Assembly: GCA_028277515.1 (NCBI GenBank)
Contig: JANQGC010000234.1
Location: 16,160-80,159 of the forward strand
Direction: 5' to 3'
From: Anaerolineae bacterium
GTDB lineage: Bacteria > Chloroflexota > Anaerolineae > Promineifilales > Promineifilaceae
Length of the DNA: 64,000 nucleotides
Each line of letters opens with the position of its first letter. Position 1 is the stretch's first letter. The position numbers and the translations under genes were made by a program. Positions 47,839-57,184 of the stretch are shown piece by piece. The notes under the pieces are model-generated. The model was not told the DNA's origin, did not search any database, and saw only the letters and a program-made list of their open reading frames with translations.

Positions 47839-47998
47839 TAAATGCCATAAACGCGGTTTGCGATGGGCATATTTTGCTGCGTATTAGGCACGGGTGAAAT
47901 TATCAATAAACAAAATTAATACATTATCAATCAGCAATAAGCGGTTTACCAACCATCCTTGGGGGGAGATCGCAGAAATACATTGAAGGAGCAATATA

Positions 47999-50326
47999 AT
48001 GGCAGAACATGTAGCAGTGACAGAGCAAACGACCCCCAAAAATGGGAATAGCTTAAGAACAAAAATGCTGAACAACAAAGATGGTTTCAATGAGGACAGC
48101 ATTTATTTCAAGGTGAAAACCCCGGAGCAAATCGTGAAAAGGGACGGGCGCATCGTGCCCTTTGAGGTCGACCGGATCGAAAAAGCGCTACAGCGTTGTT
48201 TTCGCAGCCTGGAAAACAAACCGCAAACCAGTGTGCAAGAGATAACCCGGCAAGTCATCAATGTTGTCGCTGCAAAATATGATCTGCCAACTGTGGAAGG
48301 CGTTCAGGATATCGTCGAAATGGTCCTCCAGGCTGCAGGAGAGTATGAAGCTGCCAAACATTACATCTTATACCGCGCTGAGCATGCTAAAATGCGCATC
48401 CAACGGCCGGTTTCGTCTGATGTTAGAGAAGCCTTCGCCGCCTCCGATAAATATTTCCCTACCCAATTACAGAAATTCCAATTTTATGATAAGTATTCTC
48501 GCTTTAACTATGATCTGGGACGCCGGGAAACATGGATTGAAACAGTCGATCGCTCAGTAGAATATTTACGTGAACTATCTGAATATCGCCTGCCTGCCGA
48601 AACGTATGAGCGCATCAGAAAAGGGATCTTAGAGATGCGCGTGATGCCTTCCATGCGCTTATTGGCTATGGCCGGACCTGCCGCACGCCGCAATAATATT
48701 GCTATTTATAACTGCTCCTATATGCCCGTGGATAGCATTGACTCTTTCGTTGAGGCGTTGATTATCTCTATGAGCGGCTGCGGTGTTGGCTATTCGGTCG
48801 AACGACAGTACGTCGAGCAATTCCCCAGGATACCCCGCCGAAGTTCCAATCCACCTGCCACATTTGTCGTGCCTGACTCCTCTGAAGGGTGGGCTAAGGC
48901 GCTGCGCATTGGTTTGGAAGCCTGGTTCGCCGGTGAAGATGTCTCTTTTGATTATTCTGAAGTGCGACCTGCCGGCGCTCCTTTGCGGGTAAAAGGTGGT
49001 AGAGCCTCCGGGCCGGAACCCTTACGTAAAATGCTAGATTTCACAAGAACCCGCCTGCAAAGTCGCCAGGGAAGTTTCCTCCGTCCTTTAGATGCCCATG
49101 ACATCATGTGCGCAGTTGGGGATGCGGCTGTATCCGGCGGTGTGCGCCGCACAGCCATGATTTCCTTGTTTGACTATGACGATAATGACATGCGCACCTG
49201 CAAAGATGGGGACTTCTGGCGCAACAACAGCCAGCGTTGGAATGCTAACAACTCCGCAGTTTGGCCTGAGAGAGAATTAAGCCAGGCAGAAATCACTCGT
49301 TTCGTCTTGGATATGGTTGAGACAGAACGTGGCGAACCAGGAATCTTCAATCGAAAAGCGGCCATTGAAAGCCGGCCCGAAAGACGCAAGCCTGCTAATT
49401 TTGGCACAAATCCTTGTGGAGAAATAATACTTAGACCCTATCAATTCTGCAATCTGACGAGCGCCGTTGCCCGGTACGATGATGATTATGAAAACCTGCG
49501 TGATAAAGTAGAGTTGGCGGCAATCATTGGCACCATTCAAAGTATGGCCACTTATTTCCCTGGTCTCCGAGCAGAATGGCAAGAAAACTGTAAAGAAGAA
49601 AGATTATTAGGTGTTGATCTCAATGGGCAGATGGACAGCCCGGTGGCCCAAGACCCACAAGTTCAAGAAAGGTTGAGAGAAGTTGCCGTGGAAGCCAATC
49701 GCCAGGTTGCAGCATTATTAGGGATAAACCAATCAGCTTCAGTTACTGCGGTTAAACCATCCGGAAATTCATCACAATTGCTCAATTCCTCATCCGGATT
49801 ACATTCTCGCTGGGCACCCTACTACATCCGAAATGTGCGGGTGAGCGATCACTCACCGGTAGCCAAAGTGCTTAGAGATGCCGGCGTGCCGATGGATCCG
49901 GAAAATGGGCAGACGCGCGATAACGTTACAACCTGGGTCGTCCATTTCCCGGCAAAATCCCCTGAGGGTGCCATTACGCGTAACCAGCGAACGGCTTTAG
50001 AACAATGTGATTATTGGCTGCAAAATAAGATCCATTACACCGAACATAATCCAAGCGTTACCATAACCTACCAGCCCGATGAGGTGTTGGATATCATCCG
50101 CTGGATTTGGGAGCACCAGGATAAAATCGGCGGAATGGCTTTTCTACCTGCTTATGATGCCCAATATGATCAGATGCCGTATGTTGAGATTGGGCAGGAA
50201 GAGTTTGAAAAGTTGAATGCAGAATTTCCAGAAATAGACTTTTCCAAGCTCTACCGGTATGAGGAAGAAGACCTCACAACGGCCGCTCAGGAGTTTGCCT
50301 GTCTCGCCGGTGGGTGCGACATCTAA
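47999..50326 (+). CDS. nrdJ: Adenosylcobalamin-dependent class II ribonucleoside-triphosphate reductase
   Basis: Reduces ribonucleotides to deoxyribonucleotides using a B12-derived thiyl radical, independent of oxygen. 775 residues. An N-terminal ATP cone (about 43-135; VKRDGRIVPFEVDRI) gives allosteric control. The catalytic set matches the monomeric Lactobacillus-type RTPR: C239 (in YNCSYMP), C473 (in GTNPCGE) and C484 (FCNLTS); the 11-residue gap equals that of C408/C419. The swinging C-terminal pair is C768/C773. AAGGAG precedes the ATG. It lies 160 bp after nrdR; that gap shows no convincing riboswitch. Confidence 0.95.
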   Translation: MAEHVAVTEQTTPKNGNSLRTKMLNNKDGFNEDSIYFKVKTPEQIVKRDGRIVPFEVDRIEKALQRCFRSLENKPQTSVQEITRQVINVVAAKYDLPTVEGVQDIVEMVLQAAGEYEAAKHYILYRAEHAKMRIQRPVSSDVREAFAASDKYFPTQLQKFQFYDKYSRFNYDLGRRETWIETVDRSVEYLRELSEYRLPAETYERIRKGILEMRVMPSMRLLAMAGPAARRNNIAIYNCSYMPVDSIDSFVEALIISMSGCGVGYSVERQYVEQFPRIPRRSSNPPATFVVPDSSEGWAKALRIGLEAWFAGEDVSFDYSEVRPAGAPLRVKGGRASGPEPLRKMLDFTRTRLQSRQGSFLRPLDAHDIMCAVGDAAVSGGVRRTAMISLFDYDDNDMRTCKDGDFWRNNSQRWNANNSAVWPERELSQAEITRFVLDMVETERGEPGIFNRKAAIESRPERRKPANFGTNPCGEIILRPYQFCNLTSAVARYDDDYENLRDKVELAAIIGTIQSMATYFPGLRAEWQENCKEERLLGVDLNGQMDSPVAQDPQVQERLREVAVEANRQVAALLGINQSASVTAVKPSGNSSQLLNSSSGLHSRWAPYYIRNVRVSDHSPVAKVLRDAGVPMDPENGQTRDNVTTWVVHFPAKSPEGAITRNQRTALEQCDYWLQNKIHYTEHNPSVTITYQPDEVLDIIRWIWEHQDKIGGMAFLPAYDAQYDQMPYVEIGQEEFEKLNAEFPEIDFSKLYRYEEEDLTTAAQEFACLAGGCDI

Positions 50327-50431
50327 AAAAGGAAAATATCTTTTAGAAGCTAATTTTAGCTAGAAATTGACCCAATATGATCAAATCAAGCCATTGTCGA
50401 GTAAAAATTGCGTAAATCTTGATTTTTTGCC

Positions 50432-50460
50432 TTGATAATGTCTTTGAAATAAGACATAAT
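50432..50460 (+). promoter_or_regulatory. Predicted promoter of the small peptide gene
   Basis: TTGATA (50432-50437) and CATAAT (50455-50460) with a 17-bp spacer, 86 bp before the peptide start. Confidence 0.6.
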
Positions 50461-50546
50461 GACCTAGACGAATCAGTTAAGCACAACATAGTCAAGGCGT
50501 CAGTGATTATCGGCCCAAGGCTCTGATAACTTCACGGAGAAGATCA

Positions 50547-50741
50547 ATGAAAAACGAATTGGTAACAAAAACTCGGCAAAACGATTCGGGCGCGAAGCGT
50601 GCCCCCTATGAAGCTCCGGCTATTATTTACGAAGGTTTAATCACCACGCGTGCCGGTTCAGTACCAGAGGCACCGGAAAAAGATGGCGGAGGCGGTGGAG
50701 CAGCAGATCCGGCCCAGATTTTTGGTAGTCCTGGCGGCTAG
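50547..50741 (+). CDS. Small RiPP-precursor-like peptide with lasso-type leader motif
   Basis: 64-residue peptide with its own promoter, ribosome site (CGGAGAAG before the ATG) and terminator. A hydrophilic N-terminus leads to YEAPAIIYEG (22-31), which fits the YxxPxLxxxG motif that RiPP recognition elements bind in lasso-peptide leaders, with Ile for Leu. TTR then precedes AGSVPEAPE; cutting after TR would leave Ala1 and Glu9, a geometry possible for a lasso macrolactam. The end is Gly-rich (five Gly in a row, then SPGG). No modification enzyme, protease or transporter is nearby. It could be a RiPP precursor served in trans or another kind of small protein. Confidence 0.72.
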   Translation: MKNELVTKTRQNDSGAKRAPYEAPAIIYEGLITTRAGSVPEAPEKDGGGGGAADPAQIFGSPGG

Positions 50742-50775
50742 TTAAAAAAACCACACTTTCAATTTACTGATTACC

Positions 50776-50805
50776 TATGCCCACTTGATTTAACAAGTGG
50801 GCATA
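50776..50805. terminator. Perfect 12-bp hairpin between the peptide gene and the PLD gene
   Basis: TATGCCCACTTG (50776-50787) pairs with CAAGTGGGCATA (50794-50805) around a 6-base loop, followed by CCTATTTTAAA. It stands between two convergent genes and may serve both. Confidence 0.8.
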
Positions 50806-50822
50806 CCTATTTTAAAGTAAAT

Positions 50823-53303
50823 TCATTTGGATCTTGTGCCGGGGCTGGGAAACGGCCATTCACGAAAATCATCAATACAATTGTTACTATCGTGCCAATA
50901 TGGATAACGCTCCAGGCTGTAGTTCGTGCCACTCAACAAAGGACACCCCAACTGATCGGGTACAATTCCATCACCATAGCTAACGGCATCAATCATTTTA
51001 TCGCCGGCGTTCCTCAAGATAACTTCATCCCCGCTGTTGCCCAATCGCAAAAAAGTTTCATCACTACCCCAACTAAGGTCATCGATTAAATTGGGCACTT
51101 CTTGAGTGGTTTCCAATATTTCAAAATCAGGCCATGCGCCGTATTCATTCCAAAAATGTTCCCCACTGGTAGCCACGACTAAAACTGCACCGGCCGAAAT
51201 CAAAGTTCCAGCAGGAAACCGGCGTAGATCTTCAAATTCATCCCGGCTTAGCGCATCGGAAAGGCTGTAACCACTTAAATCAATTGTCGCGGCCGTCGGA
51301 TTGACAATTTCGATGAATTCCCCCTCATCCTGGCCAAATGAATCATACAAAATCTCACTTATCAATACATGATTCGCCGGCCCCCTAAAAGATCCAAATA
51401 TCACCGGTGCGTAATAATGATGGGGAGTATCCCGAATAACCATATCGGCTAATAATTCATAAGCCTCTTGTGATCTCACCAGCAAAGCCAATTCCCGGTT
51501 TCCTTTATTGGACAATTCAGTACCATTCACACTGCCAACATAGATATAGCCCTGACCTTTAACATGAGCCAGAATCATTTTATTATGGATGCCCAAACCA
51601 GTTGGGTTTGCCAGATCGCATCTCAAATCAAGATTTTCATCATTTGCGATCTGATTGAGCAATTCGCAGATAGCATAATTACTCACTTTACTATTTTTGT
51701 TGTCAAAAAATTCATCCAACAGCAAGCGCACATCCGCTCCCCGGCGGGCTGCGGCAATATAAGCTTCTACCCTGGGGTTCGGGTCATTTAATCTATCGCT
51801 TCCGGTTTTACCCCAATGGGGACGTTCTACCAATTGCTGCACCCAAACCGTGTCATTTTCTCCTGCCTGTTTGAGTAAGCCAAGCAGGCCATCTTCATCT
51901 CGCAAACCGTTTTCCGGTGATTGCTGCAGCTCAAAATAGAATTCTCCTCGAAAGGCGGATGGCGCGGGAAACTTCACACTATATGTAATTCCTCCACTTT
52001 CGTTGTTGGGTATGAAACCAACGGGAGGCGCGCCATATGTTTGATCGCCAACCCGCCAGCGGAAGAGATCCACGTGACCAATTTCATCAAGATCTGATTC
52101 AAATATTTGCCTTATTTTATTTACTATTGTTGGGGCGTCAGTCATGATTACAACACCCCTTCTACCCCAGGTTCCATCCGATTTATCATCATCCGGCATG
52201 CTGTTTGGGCTGAGATTTTCGGTGCTGATTACGGCCAGGCGGCCGTCAATTAAAATGAATTTGCTATGTAGATAACGATAACGGTCAAAAATTCTCAGAT
52301 CGCTATTGCTTATCATAAACCAGCACTGTCCCCCGGACATTTCAATTTGCTGGCAGAAATATTTTTCCTGGTTATCAATTCCACCTGGAGGACTTCCTTC
52401 CAGGAGCACTTTTACTTCAACACCTCTAGCCGCCGCTGTAGACAAAGCATTAGCAATGGCCATATTTTCGGCCGTGAGGCTTTCGATGTAAATAGATTGG
52501 CCAGCCTCATGAATCTCATCGACGATGGCTGTCAATGCATTGTCAGGGGCAACGGCTATTGTCAGTACTGCTGTTTCTGTCACTTGAGTTGTGAAAAAAG
52601 AATCCTGCAAGTCCCACCCCGGATAGCGCACTTTTCGGCCGTTGATCACATCATCACGATCCTGCGCCCAATCTTCACTACGATTTGTATCAGGCACTGG
52701 CAAACCGGTTCGTTGATCCAGTTTTCGGTATAGTATCTGACCTTCAGCCCCAAACACTCCCGGAACCGTATAAGGTTCAACCCCGGCTCCTACCCATTCT
52801 TCAGAGTTCCAATCCCCATCTTCATACACAAGGACATCAATCGCATCCAGATCCGGATTTACCAAGACAACCGCATCCCCACTATTAGCAAAACCCGGCC
52901 AGGTATCCAGGATAACATCGGCCGTAAATCCAAATTGCCGTAGAAAAGCTGCACTATTTCCCGTAAACCATAGCACCTCGCCAGGCGGAATGACTACCCC
53001 ATCAGGAAAAGCGGATTCATTCCCTCGTTGATCATGCAGCTTCCAACCGGCGAGCTGTAGCGGTTCAGCACTGATATTACGAAGGGCCAAAGCCTCATCA
53101 GCATCATTGATTTCATAACCATCATAGAGAAGTGCATCAATTAAGATTGCGCCATCCCTTTCGTCAGTATTTTGTTGTTGAACCTCAAATGGAAAACCAG
53201 CTTGAACCGCCTCCTGGCCAACAAGAATCAATATGATTGGAAGCATAAAAGAAATAAGCAGGTAAACGACACGTCTTACCATACATACCCCCAATTCCAT
53301 CAT
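50823..53303 (-). CDS. Secreted phospholipase D-like protein flanked by lamin-tail domains
   Basis: 826 residues. A signal peptide or anchor (about 10-35) is followed by a lamin-tail domain (about 48-165; ALRNISAEPLQLAGWKLHD), two PLD-fold domains and a second lamin-tail domain (about 660-800; FIEIVNPTAATIDLSGYSL). The first HKD motif is complete (YLHSKFILIDG, then STENLSPNS). The second reads HNKMILAHV, with His where the Asp of HxKxxxxD is expected, then GSVNGTELSNKGNRE. Acts outside the cell or at its surface; nuclease or phospholipase activity is possible. It follows trmD by 11 bp. Start may instead be ATG 53282. Confidence 0.87.
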   Translation of the reverse strand: MMELGVCMVRRVVYLLISFMLPIILILVGQEAVQAGFPFEVQQQNTDERDGAILIDALLYDGYEINDADEALALRNISAEPLQLAGWKLHDQRGNESAFPDGVVIPPGEVLWFTGNSAAFLRQFGFTADVILDTWPGFANSGDAVVLVNPDLDAIDVLVYEDGDWNSEEWVGAGVEPYTVPGVFGAEGQILYRKLDQRTGLPVPDTNRSEDWAQDRDDVINGRKVRYPGWDLQDSFFTTQVTETAVLTIAVAPDNALTAIVDEIHEAGQSIYIESLTAENMAIANALSTAAARGVEVKVLLEGSPPGGIDNQEKYFCQQIEMSGGQCWFMISNSDLRIFDRYRYLHSKFILIDGRLAVISTENLSPNSMPDDDKSDGTWGRRGVVIMTDAPTIVNKIRQIFESDLDEIGHVDLFRWRVGDQTYGAPPVGFIPNNESGGITYSVKFPAPSAFRGEFYFELQQSPENGLRDEDGLLGLLKQAGENDTVWVQQLVERPHWGKTGSDRLNDPNPRVEAYIAAARRGADVRLLLDEFFDNKNSKVSNYAICELLNQIANDENLDLRCDLANPTGLGIHNKMILAHVKGQGYIYVGSVNGTELSNKGNRELALLVRSQEAYELLADMVIRDTPHHYYAPVIFGSFRGPANHVLISEILYDSFGQDEGEFIEIVNPTAATIDLSGYSLSDALSRDEFEDLRRFPAGTLISAGAVLVVATSGEHFWNEYGAWPDFEILETTQEVPNLIDDLSWGSDETFLRLGNSGDEVILRNAGDKMIDAVSYGDGIVPDQLGCPLLSGTNYSLERYPYWHDSNNCIDDFREWPFPSPGTRSK

Positions 53304-53314
53304 TCACCACCTGA

Positions 53315-54076
53315 TCACTCCGCGGCGCTTATCGTTTCATCTTCCCCATTGTCTTGAGCGGCTAAAAATTCTCGGTCACTATCAGAAAGATTTGCCAAAG
53401 TTAATAACTCTGGCCGCCTTTGCTTTGTTCTCAACAAAGCCTGCTCTCTGCGCCAACGAGAAACATTCGCTGCATGACCTGATAACAAAACGGGGGGTAC
53501 TCTCCAACCACGAAAACTTTCCGGGCGGGTGTAATGAGGTCCTTCGAGCAGGCCATCATAAAAACTATCTCGCTCCGCAGCCCCCTCTGCCCCTAACACG
53601 CCGGAAATCAATCGCGTCACGGCATCAACGATGACCATTGCTGCCAACTCACCACCAGTCAGTACATAATCCCCAATCGAAATCTCATCATCAACAAGAT
53701 GGCGACGCACGCGCTCATCAACCCCCTCATAACGGCCGCATATGAGAATAAATTGTTTTTCTCCGGCCAGTTCCCTGGCAACCTGCTGGGAAAAAGGTCT
53801 TCCCTGGGGTGTCAAGAGGACGGCAGGGTGTCTTTCAGCCCCAGAATCCCGCCAAACAGCTTCAACAGCAGCGAATAGTGGCTGGGGTTTCAACACCATT
53901 CCCCCTCCACCGCCATAGGGCGGCTCATCCGTCACCCGATGCTTGCCCTTCGCAAAATCACGGATATTGTGCAGTTTTACTTCTAAAAGCCCCGATTCTT
54001 GCGCGCGTCGGAGAATGCTGTTGTTCATATAGCCGGGAAACATTTCCGGAAATAACGTCAGGATATCAATTCGCAT
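53315..54076 (-). CDS. trmD: tRNA (guanine-37-N1)-methyltransferase
   Basis: SPOUT-fold enzyme that methylates G37 of tRNAs reading CNN and some CGG codons. 253 residues. [40 protein letters not shown] and the knot [21 protein letters not shown] are typical. Usually trmD stands with rpsP, rimM and rplS; here those are absent and the PLD-like gene follows. Divergent from the dTDP-sugar reductase gene. Confidence 0.96.
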   Translation of the reverse strand: MRIDILTLFPEMFPGYMNNSILRRAQESGLLEVKLHNIRDFAKGKHRVTDEPPYGGGGGMVLKPQPLFAAVEAVWRDSGAERHPAVLLTPQGRPFSQQVARELAGEKQFILICGRYEGVDERVRRHLVDDEISIGDYVLTGGELAAMVIVDAVTRLISGVLGAEGAAERDSFYDGLLEGPHYTRPESFRGWRVPPVLLSGHAANVSRWRREQALLRTKQRRPELLTLANLSDSDREFLAAQDNGEDETISAAE

Positions 54077-54206
54077 ATGCGTAGTATCGGTTTACTGCTG
54101 CATGGTGTCAAGTTCGATTGTTGCCCAACTCCGCTTTTAGGCTTAACAGACAGTGGAGTATAATTGCAACGCTTTCAACGAAACAATAGAGAAACAAGGG
54201 CAATAC

Positions 54207-55049
54207 ATGCGCATACTCATAACAGGGGCTGAGGGGCAACTGGGCAAAACATTACAGAAAATGCTACAGGATCATGACCTGGCGCTCGCCGATCTTCCGG
54301 ATGCTGATATCACGGACCGTGAAAATATTTTCTCGCTCATCACCACCTTTCAACCATCCATTGTCATTCACTGTGCAGCTTACACCGATGTTGATGGCTG
54401 CACCCGCAATCCAGACATCGCCTATCGCGTCAACAGTTTGGGCACACAAAATGTCGCCCTGGCCTGCGCAGAGTCTGGTGCAACCATGGTTCATATCAGC
54501 ACCAACGAGGTTTTTTCAGGCAGCCAACCGGAAGGGTATGAAGAGTGGATGCCCCTTAACCCACGCAACACATATGGAAGGTCCAAAGCGGCGGCTGAGG
54601 ATCATGTGCGCTCCATCCTTCGCCGCCATTACATTGTTCGACCAGCCTGGTTATTTGCCCCGGGAGGTCACAACTTTATTCATGTGATCCTCGATCAGGC
54701 ACAAAAAAACGGCCGGCTCAGTGTCGTAACGGATGAAATCGGGAACCCTACCTATGCCGAAGATTTAGCGGAGGCCATTACACAACTGATCCAAACCCGA
54801 CAATATGGTATTTATCATTTGGTTAATCAGGGTTCATGCTCGCGTTATGAGTTCGCGCAGGAAATATTACGGCAAACCGGTTTGGGGAACACTACTATAA
54901 AACCCATATTAAGCAGCGAATTTCAACGGGATTCCGCCCCCCCACCTTATGGTGTCTTGAAAAACATTTCCGGGACGGCGATTGGTATCTCCCTACGCCC
55001 TTGGCAGCAAGCCGTTTCCGATTATATACATAAATACGTCTCTAATTGA
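54207..55049 (+). CDS. rfbD: dTDP-4-dehydrorhamnose reductase-like SDR protein
   Basis: Extended short-chain dehydrogenase of the RmlD family, which reduces dTDP-4-keto-rhamnose with NAD(P)H. From ATG 54207 (AAGGG upstream), 280 residues. NAD loop GAEGQLG (7-13), HCAAYTDVDGC, and the active-site Y123-xxx-K127 are present; ISTNEVFSG replaces the commoner STDYVFDG. A frame extension to 54153 is not family-like. The other rml genes are not in the window, so the substrate is inferred from family only. Confidence 0.9.
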   Translation: MRILITGAEGQLGKTLQKMLQDHDLALADLPDADITDRENIFSLITTFQPSIVIHCAAYTDVDGCTRNPDIAYRVNSLGTQNVALACAESGATMVHISTNEVFSGSQPEGYEEWMPLNPRNTYGRSKAAAEDHVRSILRRHYIVRPAWLFAPGGHNFIHVILDQAQKNGRLSVVTDEIGNPTYAEDLAEAITQLIQTRQYGIYHLVNQGSCSRYEFAQEILRQTGLGNTTIKPILSSEFQRDSAPPPYGVLKNISGTAIGISLRPWQQAVSDYIHKYVSN

Positions 55050-55054
55050 ATATT

Positions 55055-56701
55055 TCAAGTTCGTTGAAAGGTAGGGAGACCCAGATCGATCATTGGCTGG
55101 TTATTCAATAAAGCTTTGAGGGCTTCGCGTGTGGCCTGGCGATCATCCCAGGGATATTCAACTACCCCGAAACACATTGATTGCTCATGCCCTTTGCCGC
55201 ATATCAATACAATGTCGTTTTCCTCGGCCATCATCAGCGCCTCGTAAATAGCCAGGCCGCGATCGGGGAATCGCCAGAAGGTTTTTCCCTCCTGGCCGCC
55301 ATGACTTTTACATCCTTCGGCCATCATATCAAGAATCTCATCTAATGATTCTGTCCGCGGATCTTCGGCCGTTAGTATTGTTAAATCCGCCTTTCGGGCT
55401 GAGATTTCAGCCATTAGTCGCCGTTTCTGCACATCCCGTTTCCCTGCACTGCCAAACACCGTAATGATCCGGCCGTCAACCATTTGTCTCGCCGATTCGA
55501 TTAACCTATCTAAAGCGTTCGGAGTATGGGCGAAATCCACAACGACATGAAAGGATTGCCCCATGTTGATCCCTTCCATCCTGCCGCTGATCGATTGGAC
55601 AGACTGCAAACCATCTTTAATGACGACAGGGGATAAACCAACGGCTATTCCAGCAGCCGCTGCAGCCAACATATTGTGTATGTTGAATTTTCCGGACAGC
55701 TCAGATGAGATTTGCTGGCTTTCCTCTTGTTTTTGACCCGCCCCAGGACGGATGATAAGTGCAAAATCAGTTCCATTTGGACGGTATAAAATATCGACTG
55801 CGGATACGTCTGCTTCGGTTCCTAATCCATACGAGATCTGTCGTGAAACTCGAATATTTGCTAGTTTCCGGTAAGAAGAATCATCAAGGTTGAGCACGGC
55901 TGTATGTTTCAATTGTTCCTTAAAATGGTTGGTTGGCGGCAAATTCAATGGCGTTAGACCCAGCCACTCAAACAATCGTGCCTTTGCCGCAAAATAGCGA
56001 TCATAAGATCCATGATAGTCCAGGTGTTCATGCGTAATATTTGTGACAACGCCAAGATCAATTTCGATGGCTCCAACACGATATTGAGCCAGGCCATGCG
56101 AAGTAGATTCCACAATACAATGCGTCAATCCCCGTTCGACCATACGGCGCAAGTAATGCTGAACGACGGGCGCTTCAGGTGTGGTTACATGGAGATCGAG
56201 AGGCTCCTCAATATCGCCAATAACCGCCTTAATTGTGCTTAGCAATCCTACTTTCAAGCCGGCGGATTTCATGATCGAAAATAAAATATTGGCTGTTGAT
56301 GTTTTTCCATCGGTTCCTGTGATGCCAACCACGACAAGATCATGGCTTGGAAAACTTTCCCATGCTGCTGCCAACCAGGCGACAGCGATAGCTGTATCCG
56401 GAACTTGTAAATACACAACTCCCTGCGGCAGTTCTAAATTCAAACTTTGCGCTGGTCGCTGAGCCAGGATCACGCCGGCTCCATTAGAGATTGCTTTTGA
56501 AATGTAGGGATGCCCATCACTTCCTTCCCGAACCCTGGCCACAAAACAGGCTCCTTCATCTACCTGCGATGTATGCTCGGTCAATTTGGTAATAGTCACA
56601 TCCGGTCCATTGTAATCCGGCGGTTGCGTATGCTCTGTTCCGGCGACGGCCGTTTGCCAAGATGACAACAATTGCTTTAGATTTTTTCCCCTCAAATTCA
56701 T
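55055..56701 (-). CDS. murE: UDP-MurNAc-L-Ala-D-Glu ligase (third-residue adding)
   Basis: Mur ligase that adds the diamino acid at position 3 of the stem peptide. 548 residues, slightly long. ATP loop GITGTDGKTSTAN (about 126-138), TTPEAP, THEHLDYHGSYDRYFAAKA with the carbamylated-Lys region, and VVVDFAHTPNALDRL are conserved. The specificity motif reads EDPRTES instead of the DNPR of meso-DAP enzymes, so the residue added is uncertain. It is separated by about 8 kb from the end of the dcw cluster and on the opposite strand. Confidence 0.94.
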   Translation of the reverse strand: MNLRGKNLKQLLSSWQTAVAGTEHTQPPDYNGPDVTITKLTEHTSQVDEGACFVARVREGSDGHPYISKAISNGAGVILAQRPAQSLNLELPQGVVYLQVPDTAIAVAWLAAAWESFPSHDLVVVGITGTDGKTSTANILFSIMKSAGLKVGLLSTIKAVIGDIEEPLDLHVTTPEAPVVQHYLRRMVERGLTHCIVESTSHGLAQYRVGAIEIDLGVVTNITHEHLDYHGSYDRYFAAKARLFEWLGLTPLNLPPTNHFKEQLKHTAVLNLDDSSYRKLANIRVSRQISYGLGTEADVSAVDILYRPNGTDFALIIRPGAGQKQEESQQISSELSGKFNIHNMLAAAAAGIAVGLSPVVIKDGLQSVQSISGRMEGINMGQSFHVVVDFAHTPNALDRLIESARQMVDGRIITVFGSAGKRDVQKRRLMAEISARKADLTILTAEDPRTESLDEILDMMAEGCKSHGGQEGKTFWRFPDRGLAIYEALMMAEENDIVLICGKGHEQSMCFGVVEYPWDDRQATREALKALLNNQPMIDLGLPTFQRT

Positions 56702-56792
56702 TTCCTCAATAATATTGTTGTATTAACATCAATAACATGAAGCCAAATCTCATTGATTTGACAGAAAGTAGAAGGTCGTTAGAATCGACCTC

Positions 56793-57182
56793 ATGGTTGA
56801 TTATAACGGTTCTGTGGAACTAGATAAACCTTCTAATTCTGATACTGTTGGCAGTAAAAAAGGAAGAAATAAAAAAAAGAATCTGACCAAGTCCCATGTT
56901 CTCACACGCTTCACAAGCTGTGGTCGCTGTAGTCTTTTCCTTGCCTCCTACAGGATTGATAATGAAGAAGAGGCGATTGAAACAGCCATTGCACATTCCG
57001 AAGGAAACTGGCTTGCCCTGCCCTGGAACCCGAATTTGAAAAAATTGATTGTAAAAAGCTTCGGATGCCACCTGGACACGGATGTTTATTATTTTGAAAG
57101 TACCTGTCCTGAGTGTCGCGGAAAATACCGCTTTTCAGAAGCACAAGATGAGGGTCCCGCCTGCCTGTACTTCAAGATTTAG
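56793..57182 (+). CDS. Hypothetical protein with two Cys-x2-Cys pairs, 129 aa
   Basis: No family recognised. A Lys-rich N-terminal tail (about 20-32) is followed by SCGRC (about 42-46) and STCPECRG (about 103-110), two Cys-x2-Cys knuckles that could form one zinc ribbon. A mid-part helix is acidic. Divergent from murE, convergent with the TrmH-type methylase whose stop is 2 bp away. Coding likelihood is moderate to good. Confidence 0.68.
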   Translation: MVDYNGSVELDKPSNSDTVGSKKGRNKKKNLTKSHVLTRFTSCGRCSLFLASYRIDNEEEAIETAIAHSEGNWLALPWNPNLKKLIVKSFGCHLDTDVYYFESTCPECRGKYRFSEAQDEGPACLYFKI

Positions 57183-57184
57183 AG

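Noticed and set aside
47839..47998. Possible B12 riboswitch before nrdJ
   Set aside because: Only 160 bp, with a weak hairpin (ATGCC/GGCAT) and no recognisable B12-box-like segment.
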